A DNA stretch of 64,000 bases from contig OZ037766.1 of the NCBI GenBank assembly GCA_964035545.1, forward strand, positions 30,172,274 through 30,236,273. The letters are read 5' to 3'. This document shows, piece after piece, positions 10,053 through 23,992 of this stretch (the stretch's first letter is position 1; the number at the start of each line of letters is the position of its first letter). This DNA comes from Bugula neritina. Taxonomy: Eukaryota; Bryozoa; Gymnolaemata; Cheilostomatida; Bugulidae. The translations under genes and the position numbers were made by a program. The notes below the pieces were generated by a model. That model was not told the origin of the DNA. It ran no database searches and saw only the letters and a program-made list of their open reading frames with translations.

Positions 10053-11201
10053 ATGAGAACTTGGATCTTGATAGCATTTGTATTGAGTGTAGCAGTGGTG
10101 TTTGTCTCTTCACAAAACCAAGCAGACTTTTCCTCTGCAGTATCTCTGTGTAAGTAATTTAATTCTTTATGATTATATGTTATTTTTGTAAATTTTGTTA
10201 TTAGATTGCAGTAAAGTGATAGTCAAGTGATTGGGCAAATTTTTAAACTTTTTCAGACAAAAGAAATTGGAAAAAAGAATTATCTGAATGTCTTAATTGA
10301 AGCTAATTGTTTTGACTTTTCTAGCATTAGGAAATATGTCTGCTACTTTGTATACTGTTGATAAAAATATAGCAAATTAAATTTTGATACCTATTACGTA
10401 ACTGCATTTTATAGAGGTCAAAAGGAAATTATACTTTACGTCATTTCTATGGCCAAATTTTGATTTGTTATTTCAGCATGCCAAGCTTGTTTACGTTCTC
10501 GTACTCAAGCATGCCTTCAGCGCTTAGGAGTAGGTAGAGGAGGCAGGGGTGGTAAAGGGAAAAAGAGAAAAAATAAAAGAGGAGACAGGAGAGGCAATAG
10601 AAGAGCGGGCAAGAGCAAGAGAGGCAATAAAAAAGGGGGCAAAAGAAGTAAAAGAAAAGGGGGCAAGAGAAGTAAAAGAAAAGGGGGTAAAGATGGAAAG
10701 AGATCAGCTCGAATTTGCAATATAGAAGCCCAGCGACTCTGTATTAGCTTTTGTCAGCCACCAGCCCCAGCACCTACACAACCACCAATCACACCAGCTC
10801 CAATTCGTGCAGCACGAATTACACCAGCACCAATTATGATACAACTTATTACACAAGCACCTATTAGACCAGCACCAATAACACCACCACCAATTACTGC
10901 TGCACCAACCACTGCTGCACCAACTACTACTACACAAGCCATCGTCGCACGATTCGCTGGCGCAATCATCTTCGCACCAGCACCCACTACAACAACAACC
11001 ACTACAACAACAACACCCACTACAACAACAACACCCACTACAACAACAACACCCACTACAACAACAACACCCACTACAACAACAACACCCACTACAACAA
11101 CAACACCCACTACAACAACAACACCCACTACAACAACAACACCCACTACAACAACAACACCCACTACAACAACAACTTCAACGCCAGATAAAAGAAAATA
11201 A
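10053..11201 (+). CDS. secreted Cys/basic/Thr-Pro repeat protein, intact family member
   Basis: The family is not one I recognise. Exon 1 is 10,053-10,149 and exon 2 is 10,477-11,201, with donor T|GTAAGT, acceptor TTTCAG|CA and a phase 1 junction giving Ser. The product is 273 aa. Residues 1-20 (MRTWILIAFVLSVAVVFVSS) form a typical signal peptide. C-x2-C-x7-C follows at about residues 34-45 (CQACLRSRTQAC). About 65 residues are dominated by Lys, Arg and Gly (KGGKRSKRKGG repeated). A second Cys cluster, CNIEAQRLCISFC, has spacing C-x7-C-x3-C. The rest is mucin-like: Pro-Ala-Pro-Ile-Thr repeats, a short hydrophobic VARFAGAIIFAPAP, then about ten TTTTTP hexads and a basic end (STPDKRK). Thr-rich tails of this kind are usually O-glycosylated, so a mucous, adhesive or matrix role is plausible but inferred. 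It is the only copy here with both exons open. Confidence 0.85.
10980..11172 (+). repeat. 18-bp coding minisatellite (TTTTTP hexads)
   Basis: Tandem 18-base units (CCCACTACAACAACAACA) encode Pro-Thr5. Variation in their number would change protein length in steps of six residues without a frameshift. Other family copies use different repeats at the same place: 9-bp ACCACAACA in copy 1 and 12-bp Pro-Thr-Pro-Ala units in the 50 kb copy. Confidence 0.9.
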
Positions 11202-11366
11202 ACAAAAACTACATTTGAAACATTAGCTTCTCTGCAATTAATCGGCTGTATTTTAAATTGTCTACCAATTAGCTATTTTTTTTTTTGACAAAACAATTTT
11301 TGTTGCGAAATTTAGGTAGTTTAAAAGGTATTGGTGTTATAATGCTTTTTCTCCTTTTGACTATCA

Positions 11367-11372
11367 AATAAA
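11367..11372 (+). terminator. polyadenylation signal of the intact secreted-family gene
   Basis: AATAAA within CTATCAAATAAAGTCTACTGG, 166 bases after the stop codon. The same context is kept in copy 1 (3,656), the 19 kb relic (19,728) and the 50 kb relic (51,289). Confidence 0.85.
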
Positions 11373-11663
11373 GTCTACTGGTTATTTAAAATCCTAAGCT
11401 AAAATATTTTATGCTTGTTACTAGACATTTAAGGAATTCGCAACATCAGAACTTGGCAAACATTTCTAACAATACTTACCATTCCAAAAACTACAAAAAA
11501 AAATTTGACAAAGTTATCAATTTCAGATGAAGCATGCATGTGGCTAAATTTTCAATTTGACTTCAGGAGTTTAGTATACAAACAACTTTTATATTATAGC
11601 TGAAAGCCAATTGCTAACATAAATTGTGATGTGGGAAAATATTTTTTATTTAAAATAATTGGA

Positions 11664-11944
11664 TTAGATTAGAGAAGAATAAGGTAGAAAAGAGTAGAGT
11701 AGAGTAGAGTAGAGTAGAGTAGAGTAGGGTAGGGTAGGGTAGGGTAAGGTAGGGTAAGGTAGGGTAGGGTAGGGTAGGGTAGGGTAGGGTAGGGTAGGGT
11801 AGGGTAGGGTAGGGTAGGGTAGGGTAGGGTAGGGTAGGGTAGGGTAGGGTAGGGTAGGGTAGGGTAGGGTAGGGTAGGGTAGGGTAGGGTAGGGTAGAGT
11901 AGGGGAGGGTAGGGTAGGGTAGGGTAGGGTAGGGGAGGGTAGAG
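11664..11944. repeat. TAGGG/TAGAG pentanucleotide array 3
   Basis: About 55 units, mostly TAGGG in the centre and TAGAG at the edges. It is followed by the shared block AATAAATAACAAT. Confidence 0.95.
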
Positions 11945-12028
11945 TATAACTTAAGGTAATAAATAACAATTGTTCTAATCATGTTTTGTAGTTATGAGTG
12001 AGAAAATTTGTGCTGTGAGGCCCTACAC
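11945..12028. repeat. block B, left part (interrupted by a LINE)
   Basis: TAATAAATAACAATTGTTCT to GTGAGGCCCTACACCT also appears at 17,100-17,187 and 24,470-24,553. Here a non-LTR retrotransposon follows immediately after CCCTACACCT, and block B resumes at about 13,325. Confidence 0.8.
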
Positions 12029-13324
12029 CTTGATTGATTGATTGATTTTATTTCTATCACTAACCTGATATATGTTGTGCCAAAAAAAGGTGTTGAATAC
12101 CGATGCCCCTGATATTAAAAATGATAACAGTGTAACATACATGGCTTAAAAATAAGAATAAAAAGTCTCTGAGGCTGGAAATCAATTGACAAAAATTATT
12201 ATACAAGTTTATTTAGCTTGAGTGCTGCCTGGCGTATAAAAGAATCTCTGCCCCATGCATGTGCTTCTGTATTTAATAGTACGATATCGTCCTGATGGGC
12301 CCTTTTCAAGAAAGTCCTTTAGAAAATGATTGTCATCATGTATATATTGCAGTAGCAAGATTTTAGTTCTGACATCTATTAGATTGTCGATATCCCCAAG
12401 ATCTTTGATGCGCCTAGTTTGAGTGCCTCTTTAAAAAAGTGCCGGAGTTGCTTTTTATCTTTAGCATACAGGGAGATGTAAAGAATGGGCAGACAGTAAG
12501 TAAGAAGGGAGATAATAAAACTTTTAAATAGCATACTAGCCAGGGTGGTTGAACAAAGGTAAACAAAATTTCTAACAATATATAACATTCTTTGACTAGC
12601 TTTTGTTGCCACAGAGTTAATGCGCTCTTCAAAACGAAGTTTGTTGTCTATATCCATACCCCTACATATTTCACATTGTCACTAAAACTGATACTAACAT
12701 GATTCAAAATCATAGCAGGGGTGTCTGGCTAAATCCTGTTAGTGGAAAACAATATTTCTTGGGTCTTACTTGGGTTCAACAAAAGGGCTAAGGAATTACA
12801 TTCATTGGATATTCTATTTACTTCAAAAAAATAATTACTCAAAGCAGACTCATCCGAAATACAACCTATTACACAAGTGTCGTCTGCATATTTTAAAATA
12901 GTGACATTATATACTAGTTTGAGATGTAATTCCATCAGTGTAAACAGAAAACAAAAGAGGGCTTAACACAGAACCTTGGGGAGTGCCTGTAAAATTGGTA
13001 ACAATAGGCTGAGACATATAGTGCCATCAACTAATGTTCTTTGAACTCGGCCACTGAGGAAACTGGTTATTCATCCTGTTACATTACAGTCCAGATGTTG
13101 TAGCTTAGGTATAAGATGACTAATGTTTATAGTACTAAAAGCAAAAAAGAGAAATCTAGGAACAGGCATGGTGAGTAATTACAATTAGCTTGTCCGTCAA
13201 TAAAATTAGTAACAGTCGTAGCGAGGCAGAGCGCTGCATCCTGGGTTGAACGGTGTGAGCGATAAGCAAACTGAAATTTATCCAAGGGAGTGTGGTTAGA
13301 GATGTAGTTCTTCATAAGTCTCTC
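12029..13324 (-). mobile_element. 5'-truncated non-LTR retrotransposon (CR1/L2/Jockey-like)
   Basis: The minus strand carries reverse transcriptase motifs in order. DKFQFAYRSHRSTQDAAL is near 13,280. The FLDFS block (motif A region) is near 13,160. TGTPQGSVLSPLLFSVY (motif B) is near 12,980. KYADDTCVIG (motif C, the catalytic Asp pair) is near 12,890, followed by SLALLLNPSKT near 12,780. The C-terminus contains AWGRDSFIRQAALKLNKL near 12,200. The 3' end is a short (ATCA)n tail, seen as TTGATTGATTGATTG on the plus strand, which is usual in this group. The reading frame is broken by stops and frameshifts, and the 5' half is missing. The insertion splits block B, which is intact at 17.1 and 24.5 kb. 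Confidence 0.9.
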
Positions 13325-13540
13325 TATAAATATTTATTATATAGACTATTCTGTAATTAGACTATAAGTTAACTAACTATATATATAGCACTACTATATA
13401 TCTTAAAAAACAACACCACCTGTAAAAGAATTTCTTGCACTAGACTGGGCTTGAGGACTACACTTCACCTGGGCTAGGGTTTGTGCCCTTTCAACTACTG
13501 TTTTTATTTACTAATTCACTTTCAAAGCTAGCTTAGCTCA
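13325..13540. repeat. block B, right part
   Basis: TATTATATAGACTATTCTG to GGGCTTGAGGACTACACTTC and CTAGGGTTTGTGCC matches 17,200-17,380 and, in part, 24,560-24,660. A short piece recurs at 54,222-54,290. Confidence 0.8.
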
Positions 13541-13544
13541 GCTA

Positions 13545-14919
13545 CCCTACTCTACCATACCCTACTCTACCATACCCTATTCTACTCTTCCCTATTCTAC
13601 TCTTCCCTACTCTACTCCACTCTACTCTGCTCTGCCCTGCCTTGCCCCGCCCCGCCCCGCCCCGCCCCGCCCCGCCCCGCCCCGCCCCGCCCCGCCCCGC
13701 CCCGCCCCGCCCCGCCCTGCCCCGCCCCGCCCTGCCCTGCCCTGCCCTACCCTACCCTACTCTACTCTACCCTACCCTACTCTACCCTACTCTACTCTAC
13801 CCTACTCTACTCTACTCTACTCTTCTCTACCCTACTCTACCCTACTCTACTCTACTCTACTCTACTCTACTCTATCCTACCCTTCTCTTCTCTACCCTTC
13901 TCTTCTCTATTCTACTTTATTCTATATGAAGTGAATTAATATATAGTAGACTTGCACAGTATAAAATCTTAACATATTTTGTATGCATCTCTGCTAGGAT
14001 ATAGAGTTGGAGTACGTATATTAGTGTTATTATAATGGCTGAAATATATTGTTGGATACATTATACCATCTTTTCCAGGATACCATGAAATAGGGGTAGG
14101 GGTTAATGATTCATTGAAAAATTTTATATTTCAATAAACTGACTGCATGTTGAGAACGGCTCAGCAAATAAATTTTTTTTTATTATAGGCAGGTCCAAAA
14201 AACATCTTGAACACGTTTTTTTCTGGTTAAATTTAATTAGGGTCAGAAGACATGCTGTTTTACACTAAAATGTAGAATATCTGTATGATGACGAATTTAC
14301 ATTAATTCTGCGCAGCTACACACATATAATTGTGAATGCTTTATATAGGTTACATGCCCCTTTCCTCATATGTTAAACTTATTAGCAGAGCAAATGATAT
14401 TTTAAGGTTTGTCAAAAAGCACAATCTTTCTAAAAGCAAAGCCCAATTTTGTCATTTAAAACTTTTAAATAGTCAAAATTTGCGTTTCAAAAGAATTTTA
14501 CAAAGTTTGCTGTTTTTGGCTGCCACCCACTGGCCATGCATGATTTATTTCAGAGCTTGCATAAATAATTTACCATTATTTCAGCCTCAGACATTCCTAT
14601 AACATAAATAACTGTAAGCGCATGCTTTAGATGATTAACTGTTATTATCTGTCCTCCACTAATCCAGATTCATTAGCTTCAATGCAAAGTCTTGTATTAA
14701 GTGCATGACTGTCGCAAAAGCAAAATGGTAATTGAAGCTCAGTATATTATGATATTATGTCAGTCTCCCTTGACTGTGCATGTACACACATATATATAGT
14801 AGATAAAATATTTTACTTCAATCTTGGTAGATTGTTAGTAAGTTTTATATAATTTCAACTTGTAATATATTCTACAATTGTATACCTAACCAATTATGTA
14901 TGAATAGCAAATTATTCTC
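13545..14919. repeat. right arm of the large inverted repeat
   Basis: Reverse complement of 8,404-9,632. The outer edge stops exactly where the AAGTTGCG inverted-repeat element begins at 14,920. The inner edge is a pentamer array at 13,545-13,918 (CCCCG, CCCTG and CCCTA units). The open frame at 14,336-14,602 lies inside this repeat and is not credible as a gene. Confidence 0.9.
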
Positions 14920-15368
14920 AAGTTGCGTTTATACCTCTGCTGAAAAAAGTACCGAGTTTAGGTTAATAACGCTTTTCCGGGTACCCCTTTATAGTCAAAC
15001 TTAAACTCGTTGAAATCATATTGATGCGGTTGCTCACTTTCTGAAATTGAAATTTGACTCGCATAATAGCTATTTGATGCCCTTTGTAAATGTCGTGAAT
15101 TAGTGAAGCGGAAAGCATAAAAGCGATAATTGAGAAAGCGTAGGCTATATAATTATAACCGTATAAGTACGTTGTCTAATCGCCAAAGTAATAACTAAAT
15201 AACGATGTTTACACGGAGTTATTACTCCTATTCTAAAATTGGCCGATTAAGTTATCACAGTACAAAAATTTCAACGGGTGGCTTTTACAATGCAATGCAA
15301 CTCAGAGAAATTTCAACCCGGCCAAATTGAAATTTTGACCGAAAATCGTGAAGGTTTAAACGCAACTT
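14920..15368. mobile_element. 449-bp terminal-inverted-repeat element (MITE-like)
   Basis: The left end is AAGTTGCGTTTATACC and the right end GGTTTAAACGCAACTT, inverted with one mismatch. It has no transposase. Internal sequence near the right end (AAAATTTCAACGGGTGGC) is shared with 2,279-2,394. A 66-bp miniature with the same ends is at 17,798-17,863. Confidence 0.7.
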
Positions 15369-15890
15369 CATACAAACATTTTCAACAGAAATATTTACTA
15401 AACTGTATGTGGGGGAGAGTTATTATAGACATGGAATGCATATACAATACATGGTGCATACAGATTCAAAAATAATATGTTCAGGGCATTACCAGTATCT
15501 AAATAAAGTGCTTCTTTCCCCAAAGATATTGGTCAGTGAAATGGTGTAGTGACCAAAGTTTAACTGAGGTGATTATTATTTACATAATTCAAATGCTATC
15601 AGTCAGAGTGTTATATATATAGACAATTTATAATACGCAAATAAAAATATGCAAATATATACTACTTGAAATTCCTAATTGGTTGTATTGTAATTATTTC
15701 TAAAGTATGCATGCAGGACACATATATACTGTGTGCGTGTGTCTACTGTATTATACCAGTTGTCGTATTTGATTTATTGACGCTTGATTAAACATTTCAA
15801 TTAGGTTCATCTTAATAAAACTACAACACTATAAATTATCAACAAAAAGAAAGAGAATCTAAGTATAAAATAACATAATGGAATACAGAA
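15369..15890. other. no gene seen
   Basis: AT-rich unique DNA. The frame 15,278-15,475 overlaps the inverted-repeat element and is not credible. Confidence 0.5.
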
Positions 15891-15894
15891 TGCC

Positions 15895-16005
15895 TGGTGG
15901 TTCTGTTCATAGTAAGATACTGACTACTAATTTTCATCTTATACTTGCTTGCTATAATAAATAACTATAAATAGCTATAATAGCTATAAACAGTAGCTAG
16001 CTAGT
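15895..16005. repeat. inverted flank of pentamer array 4 (partner 17,395-17,525)
   Basis: TTCTGTTCATAGTAAGATAC to TATAAACAGTAGCTAGCT is the reverse complement of about 17,405-17,510. The 1.1 kb pentamer array and block B therefore sit inside an inverted repeat. Confidence 0.75.
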
Positions 16006-17092
16006 AAAGTAGAGAAGAGTAGGGTAGAGCAGAGTAGGGTAGGGTAGAGTAGAGTAGAGTAGAGTAGAGTAGGGTAGGGTAGGGTAGAGTAGGGTAGGGT
16101 AGGGTAGAATAGGGAAGAATATATTATAGTAGGGTAGGGTAGAGTAAAGTGGGGTAGGGTGGAGTAGGGTAGGGTAAGGAAGAGTAGAGTAGAGTAGGGA
16201 AGAGTAGAGTAGAGTATAGAGTAGAGGTGGGTAGGGTAGGGTAGGGTAGGGTAGGGTAGGGTAGAGTAGGGTAGAGTAGAGTAGAGTAGAGTAGGGAAGG
16301 GTAGAGTAGGGTAGGGTAGAGTAGAGTAGAGCGGAGTAGGGTAGAGTAGAGTAGAGTAGAGTGGGGTAGGGTAGATCAGGGTAGGGTACTAGAGAAAAGT
16401 ACAGTAGAGTAGAGTAGGGAAGAGTACAGTAGAGTAGGGTAGGGAAGAGTACAGTAGAGTAGAGTAGGGAAGAGTAGAGTATAGAGTAGAGGTGGGTAGG
16501 GTAGAGTAGGGTAGGGTAGGGTAGGGTAGAGTAGGGTAGAGTATGGAGTAGAGTAGAGTAGAAAAAAGTAGAGTAGCGTAGGGTAGAGTAGAGCGGAGTA
16601 GAGTAGGGTAGAGTAGAGTAGAGTAGAGTGGGGTAGGGTAGAGTAGGGTAGAGAAGAGTAGAGTAGAGTAGAGTAGGGAAGAGTAGAGTAGAGTAGAGTG
16701 GGGTAGGGTAGAGTAGGGTAGGGTAGGGTAGAGTAGGGTAGAGTATGGAGTAGAGCAGAGTAGAGATGAGTAGAGTAGGGTAGGGTAGAATAGGGTAGAG
16801 TAGAGTAGAGTAGGGTAGTGTAGAGTAGGGTAGTGTAGGGTATGGTAGAGTAGAGCGGAGTAGAGTAGGGTAGAGTTGAGTAGCGTAGAGTGGGGTAGGG
16901 TAGAGTAGGGTAGGGTAGAGAAGAGTACAGTAGAGTAGAGTAGGGAAGAGTAGAGTAGAGTGTAGAGTAGAGGTGGGTAGGGTAGAGTAGGGTAGGGTAG
17001 GGTAGAGTAGGGTAGAGTAGGGTAGAGTATGGAGTAGAGTAGAGTAGAGAAGAGTAGAGTAGCGTAGGGTAGTGTAGGGTAGGGTAGAGTGT
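16006..17092. repeat. TAGAG/TAGGG pentanucleotide array 4 (1.1 kb)
   Basis: A mixed array with higher-order structure. Longer units, from about 150 to about 300 bases and containing GTAGAGGTGGGTAGGG and GAGTAGAGCGGAGTAG, recur several times. It holds the longest open frame in the first 20 kb (376 codons of Leu-Tyr-Pro-Thr on the minus strand). That frame is produced purely by the stop-free 5-mer and is not a gene. Confidence 0.95.
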
Positions 17093-17394
17093 AACTTGAG
17101 GTAATAAATAACAATTAATCTAATCATGTTATATATTAAAGTTTTATGGCTATGACTGAGAAAATTTGTGCTGTGAGGCCCTACACCTAATGGTTTTTTA
17201 TTATATAGGCTATTCTGAAATTAGACTATAAGTTATGTAACTATACATATAGCACCACTATGTATCTTAATATTACAACACCACCTGTAAAGTTTTTTCT
17301 TGCACCAGACTGGGCTTGAGTACTGCACTTCACCCGGGCTAGGGTTTGTGCCTGTTCCACCACTGTTTTTGATTACTAACTCACTTTCAAAGCT
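17093..17394. repeat. block B, uninterrupted copy
   Basis: The same sequence as 11,945-12,028 plus 13,325-13,540, without the LINE. It gives the pre-insertion arrangement of that site. Confidence 0.8.
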
Positions 17395-17797
17395 AGCTTA
17401 ACTCAGCTGTATAGCTAGCTACTGTTAGCTATTATAACTATTTATAGGTATTTATTATAGCAAGCAAGTAGATGAAAATTAGTAATTAGTATCTTACTAT
17501 GAACAGAACCACAAAGTATTTTTATACCATCATGTTATTCTATACTCAAGTTTTGTTTCTTTTTGTTGATAATATTTTATAGTGTTGTATATAGTTTCAA
17601 TAAGAAATGATCAATTTCTTGTGTAATGTTTTGTAATGCTATCAGTCCATCATTTATTATATTATAGTTAACATTGCTTTATAGGTGTCATGGTTGTTTG
17701 GTTGGTTACGGTTGATAACTGTTGGTAATGGTTGGTTGGTTATATAAGAAAGGTTGGTCTGTTATATAATAACAGTAAAGATGAAATTCAACCTGCG

Positions 17798-17863
17798 AAG
17801 TTGCGTTTATACCTCTAATGAAAGGTATAAAGGTATGAAGGTATAAAGGTATAAAGGCAACTT
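17798..17863. mobile_element. 66-bp miniature inverted-repeat element
   Basis: AAGTTGCGTTTATACC at one end and AAGGCAACTT at the other, with AAGGTATAAAGGTAT repeats between. It sits inside the block shared with 9,700-9,740, which lacks it (AACCCG directly before TGAGTCTC), so it is an insertion or internal expansion. Confidence 0.55.
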
Positions 17864-17929
17864 GAGTCTCTTGGGCCTAGTAATTCACTCAACTGGCAGA
17901 CTGTGAAGTGAAAACTTCATACCACCTAT

Positions 17930-19150
17930 GCATAGACATTATAAATGATCAGAATAATTTGGCTGTATTTTTAATTTGTTTTAAGTAACAGTTATTTTTT
18001 ATTATTATTTTTATAAAGAGTAATCTTTTATGGTTAACACCAGCATGCTATTAGATTGGCAATGAGCAGCTAGTTAACTGACAATTGTATTATCAAGCAG
18101 AATTACTATAGATATTATAGTTTTCATGTTCGAAGAGCTGATACTCTTCAAGCAACTTTCTGGATAAGATGGGAACGTCAAACAAAAAATTATAGCTTGT
18201 TTTTTTAATAGTGTGTCATAGCTGCTGGTCATTACTTCATTTCTCATATTTTGTTATAATTACTTTAGGCTACTATACCATGCAACAGCTGAAGTCATAA
18301 AGTTATTCAAATTTTGTATAGTTTCAATAACTTTATATATAGCCTACTGCCAATTGAATTTTTTGCTATTCTCATTATAATGAAACTTTATCAATAACAA
18401 AAATTTTATTTTTCATTTGCCAGAATGATAATCGAGTTAGTTTACTTCATTTAGTACACACCGGCAACTTATGACCTATCATTAAAGTTTGCTCAAAATC
18501 AATCGAAATTTACTATACACGCTATTTTTATGTGCTGGTATTAACTATACGCAAAACAGAAAAGGCTGGAAGGGGATTCCCCAAAATTAAAGCCAGGTCA
18601 TTGTCATGTGCGCTTAATATTCTATATGTGCTAACCGTTACGAAAAAAAAACCGTAAAGGTCCGTAACCAAAACTAGCTGAATAATTAGGAAAAAACATC
18701 GGAAATAAAGCAAAATTAAAAAGAACTTTGATTATTTAGGTGTATTTTTTGGTGTTTTACTAGTTTTGGCTAAAAGACCATGTTCAAATTACCAGCTAAA
18801 TTGTGAAAAAATAGCAAAAAACTGAAGTTATCCAGTGTGTACTAAATTAGGTAAAATGACCCAATCACATATCTATAGTCTCTTGATGTTGACTTAAATT
18901 ACATAAAAATAGTTTATTGGGACAAAGAAGAGATTAGATTCTTTTAATCTTGGATTAGCCAGAGGTTTGGGCCCTGCAGTTGACAATAAGTATTATATAT
19001 TGTCTAAGATCTACGTATTTAAATATATTATTTTATGGCATTTAATAAATATTACCAACAGAATTATAACGGTTCAGCAAGTAAATCCAACAAAATAAAA
19101 CCACGATTTTTAGCTTTAGTTTATCTGAAATAATTTTAGTTGAAAACATC
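17930..19150. repeat. duplicated block (partner 24,660-25,480), no gene
   Basis: AT-rich DNA shared with 24,660-25,480, for example ATTATCAAGCAG, AGAATGATAAT and GAGTTATAACGGTT-type segments. The match ends where the secreted-family relic begins at about 19,170. Short minus-strand frames such as 18,528-18,713 have no support. Confidence 0.6.
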
Positions 19151-19170
19151 AGCTATGCCTTCATAGAAAA

Positions 19171-19733
19171 GTTAAAAGAGAAATTAGAAATAGTAAAGGG
19201 GGCATATCTGGGAGGAGAAGTAGCAGAAGGCAACAAAATAGAGATGACAGAAGAGCTAGAAGAATTGAGGTCTTGGGAACAGAATTTAAATCTGCAATAT
19301 AGAAGCAGGAAAACTTTCTGCTATTTTTTGCCAGCCGCCAACCTCAGCACCTACACCATGTTCAATCACCTCAGCATCAATCACTGCAGCACCATTCACA
19401 CCATCGCCATTTATGCTACCTTTCATTACAATAGCACTCATTACACCACCACCAATTACATCAGCTCCCGCTTACACCAGCCCCTACAGCACTGCAGCTC
19501 CAGTTACGACTGCACCAAAAACTACTGCAACAGCAACTGCTGAACCAACTCTAGCGCACCAAATAAAAAAATGCATTTGAAAGCGTGGCATCTGTGCGGT
19601 GGGCTGTATTGAATTTCTTCGATCAGTTGATGGTTTTCATACTATGCAAATTAACATGTTACTTTGTAAAACTATAATTATTTAGAAAGTTTTAATGTCA
19701 ATACTAATTTTGTAGTTTTAGCTATGAAATAAA
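19171..19733 (+). pseudogene. secreted Cys/basic/Thr-Pro family relic, copy at 19 kb
   Basis: The 5' part (exon 1 and the first Cys cluster) is missing. The basic region survives only as a fragment near 19,200-19,260. Just after it, in the family frame, comes a TAA (about 19,288). From there the frame reads CNIEAGKLSAIFCQPP and a Pro/Thr tail of about 80 codons to a TGA at 19,578-19,580. The second Cys of the cluster is Ser, and the long Thr repeat is absent. AATAAA at 19,728-19,733 is kept. It is clearly decayed. Confidence 0.8.
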
Positions 19734-20140
19734 TTTTATTAGTCAATTGAAATCATTAGCTAAATTATGTAACTTTTTTTACTATATACGCACTTCATTT
19801 GTTAAACATTTCTAACTTGAATAGTCATTTCAAAAATTTCACAAAAAATGTATACTCTAATATAGTACCCAGCTACAATTAATTTCTACGCTATTATATA
19901 GTGTCCAGCCACCATTAATTTACATTCTAATCCAGCGTTCATCCACAATTATTTTGCACGAATCTGTTACTCAGTCTCAAAGCTTTTAGAAGTAAGTTCT
20001 ATATTCTTTAAATTGCTGTTATATTTTGTTTGGAGCTGCAAGAACATGGATTATAATGAGTTTGTGTTACAGTATGACTGTATTGATAGAGCGCTATAAA
20101 TAGCAGCTAACAACCAGGTTAAACCATAAATAAGTAAATA
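19734..20140 (+). repeat. shared 3' flank of the secreted-family copies
   Basis: Contains CTCAAAGCTTTTAGAAGTAA and GAGCTGCAAGAACAT, matching the flank of copy 1. It ends near 20,140. Confidence 0.65.
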
Positions 20141-23156
<3,016 letters not shown>

Positions 23157-23268
23157 AAACATCTAACTAAATTGCTCTTTTCTTCAATAATATAATTGCT
23201 CATTATTATACACATAATAATTTGAGCACTTTTACATCTGCTGTTTTTTAAAAAACTTGCGCCACGAC

Positions 23269-23271
<3 letters not shown>

Positions 23272-23327
<56 letters not shown>
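23272..23327. repeat. (TA)n microsatellite
   Basis: Pure TA units directly outside the left arm of the inverted repeat at 23,331. Confidence 0.95.
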
Positions 23328-23800
<473 letters not shown>

Positions 23801-23847
23801 AAACTATAAGTTTTACTATTGCGAAGGTGTGGGCCATGGTACTCTGT

Positions 23848-23894
23848 TCTGTGCTGATGAGGGGACAAATCCTGAAACAGCTGCTGTCCACAGA
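23848..23894 (+). ncRNA. hammerhead ribozyme, complete core, GUC cleavage site
   Basis: Stem I pairs TCTGTG (23,848-23,853) with CACAGA (23,889-23,894). CTGATGA is at 23,854-23,860. Stem II is GGGG/TCCT with loop ACAAA and G-U pairs at both ends. GAAAC is at 23,874-23,878. Stem III is ACAG/CTGT with loop CTG. The cleavage triplet is GTC, with the cut after 23,888. Every invariant core base is present, and all three helices close in a type I arrangement. It is unrelated in sequence to the Penelope ribozyme 700 bases upstream and is not next to a reverse transcriptase, which suits a non-autonomous retrozyme-type element. Activity is inferred. Confidence 0.87.
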
Positions 23895-23899
23895 TTAAG

Positions 23900-23900
<1 letters not shown>

Positions 23901-23989
<89 letters not shown>
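23901..23989. repeat. (TA)n microsatellite
   Basis: TA units between the hammerhead and the next repeat block. Confidence 0.95.

Positions 23990-23992
<3 letters not shown>

Noticed and set aside
14336-14602. 88-codon frame
   Set aside because: Lies wholly inside the large inverted repeat. The opposite arm carries stops at equivalent places.
15997-17127. 376-codon minus-strand open frame of Leu-Tyr-Pro-Thr
   Set aside because: A 5-base repeat without stop codons keeps all frames open. There is no start context, splice site or composition of a real protein. The same holds for frames at 1,888-2,351, 9,354-9,758, 11,650-11,982 and 13,642-13,929.
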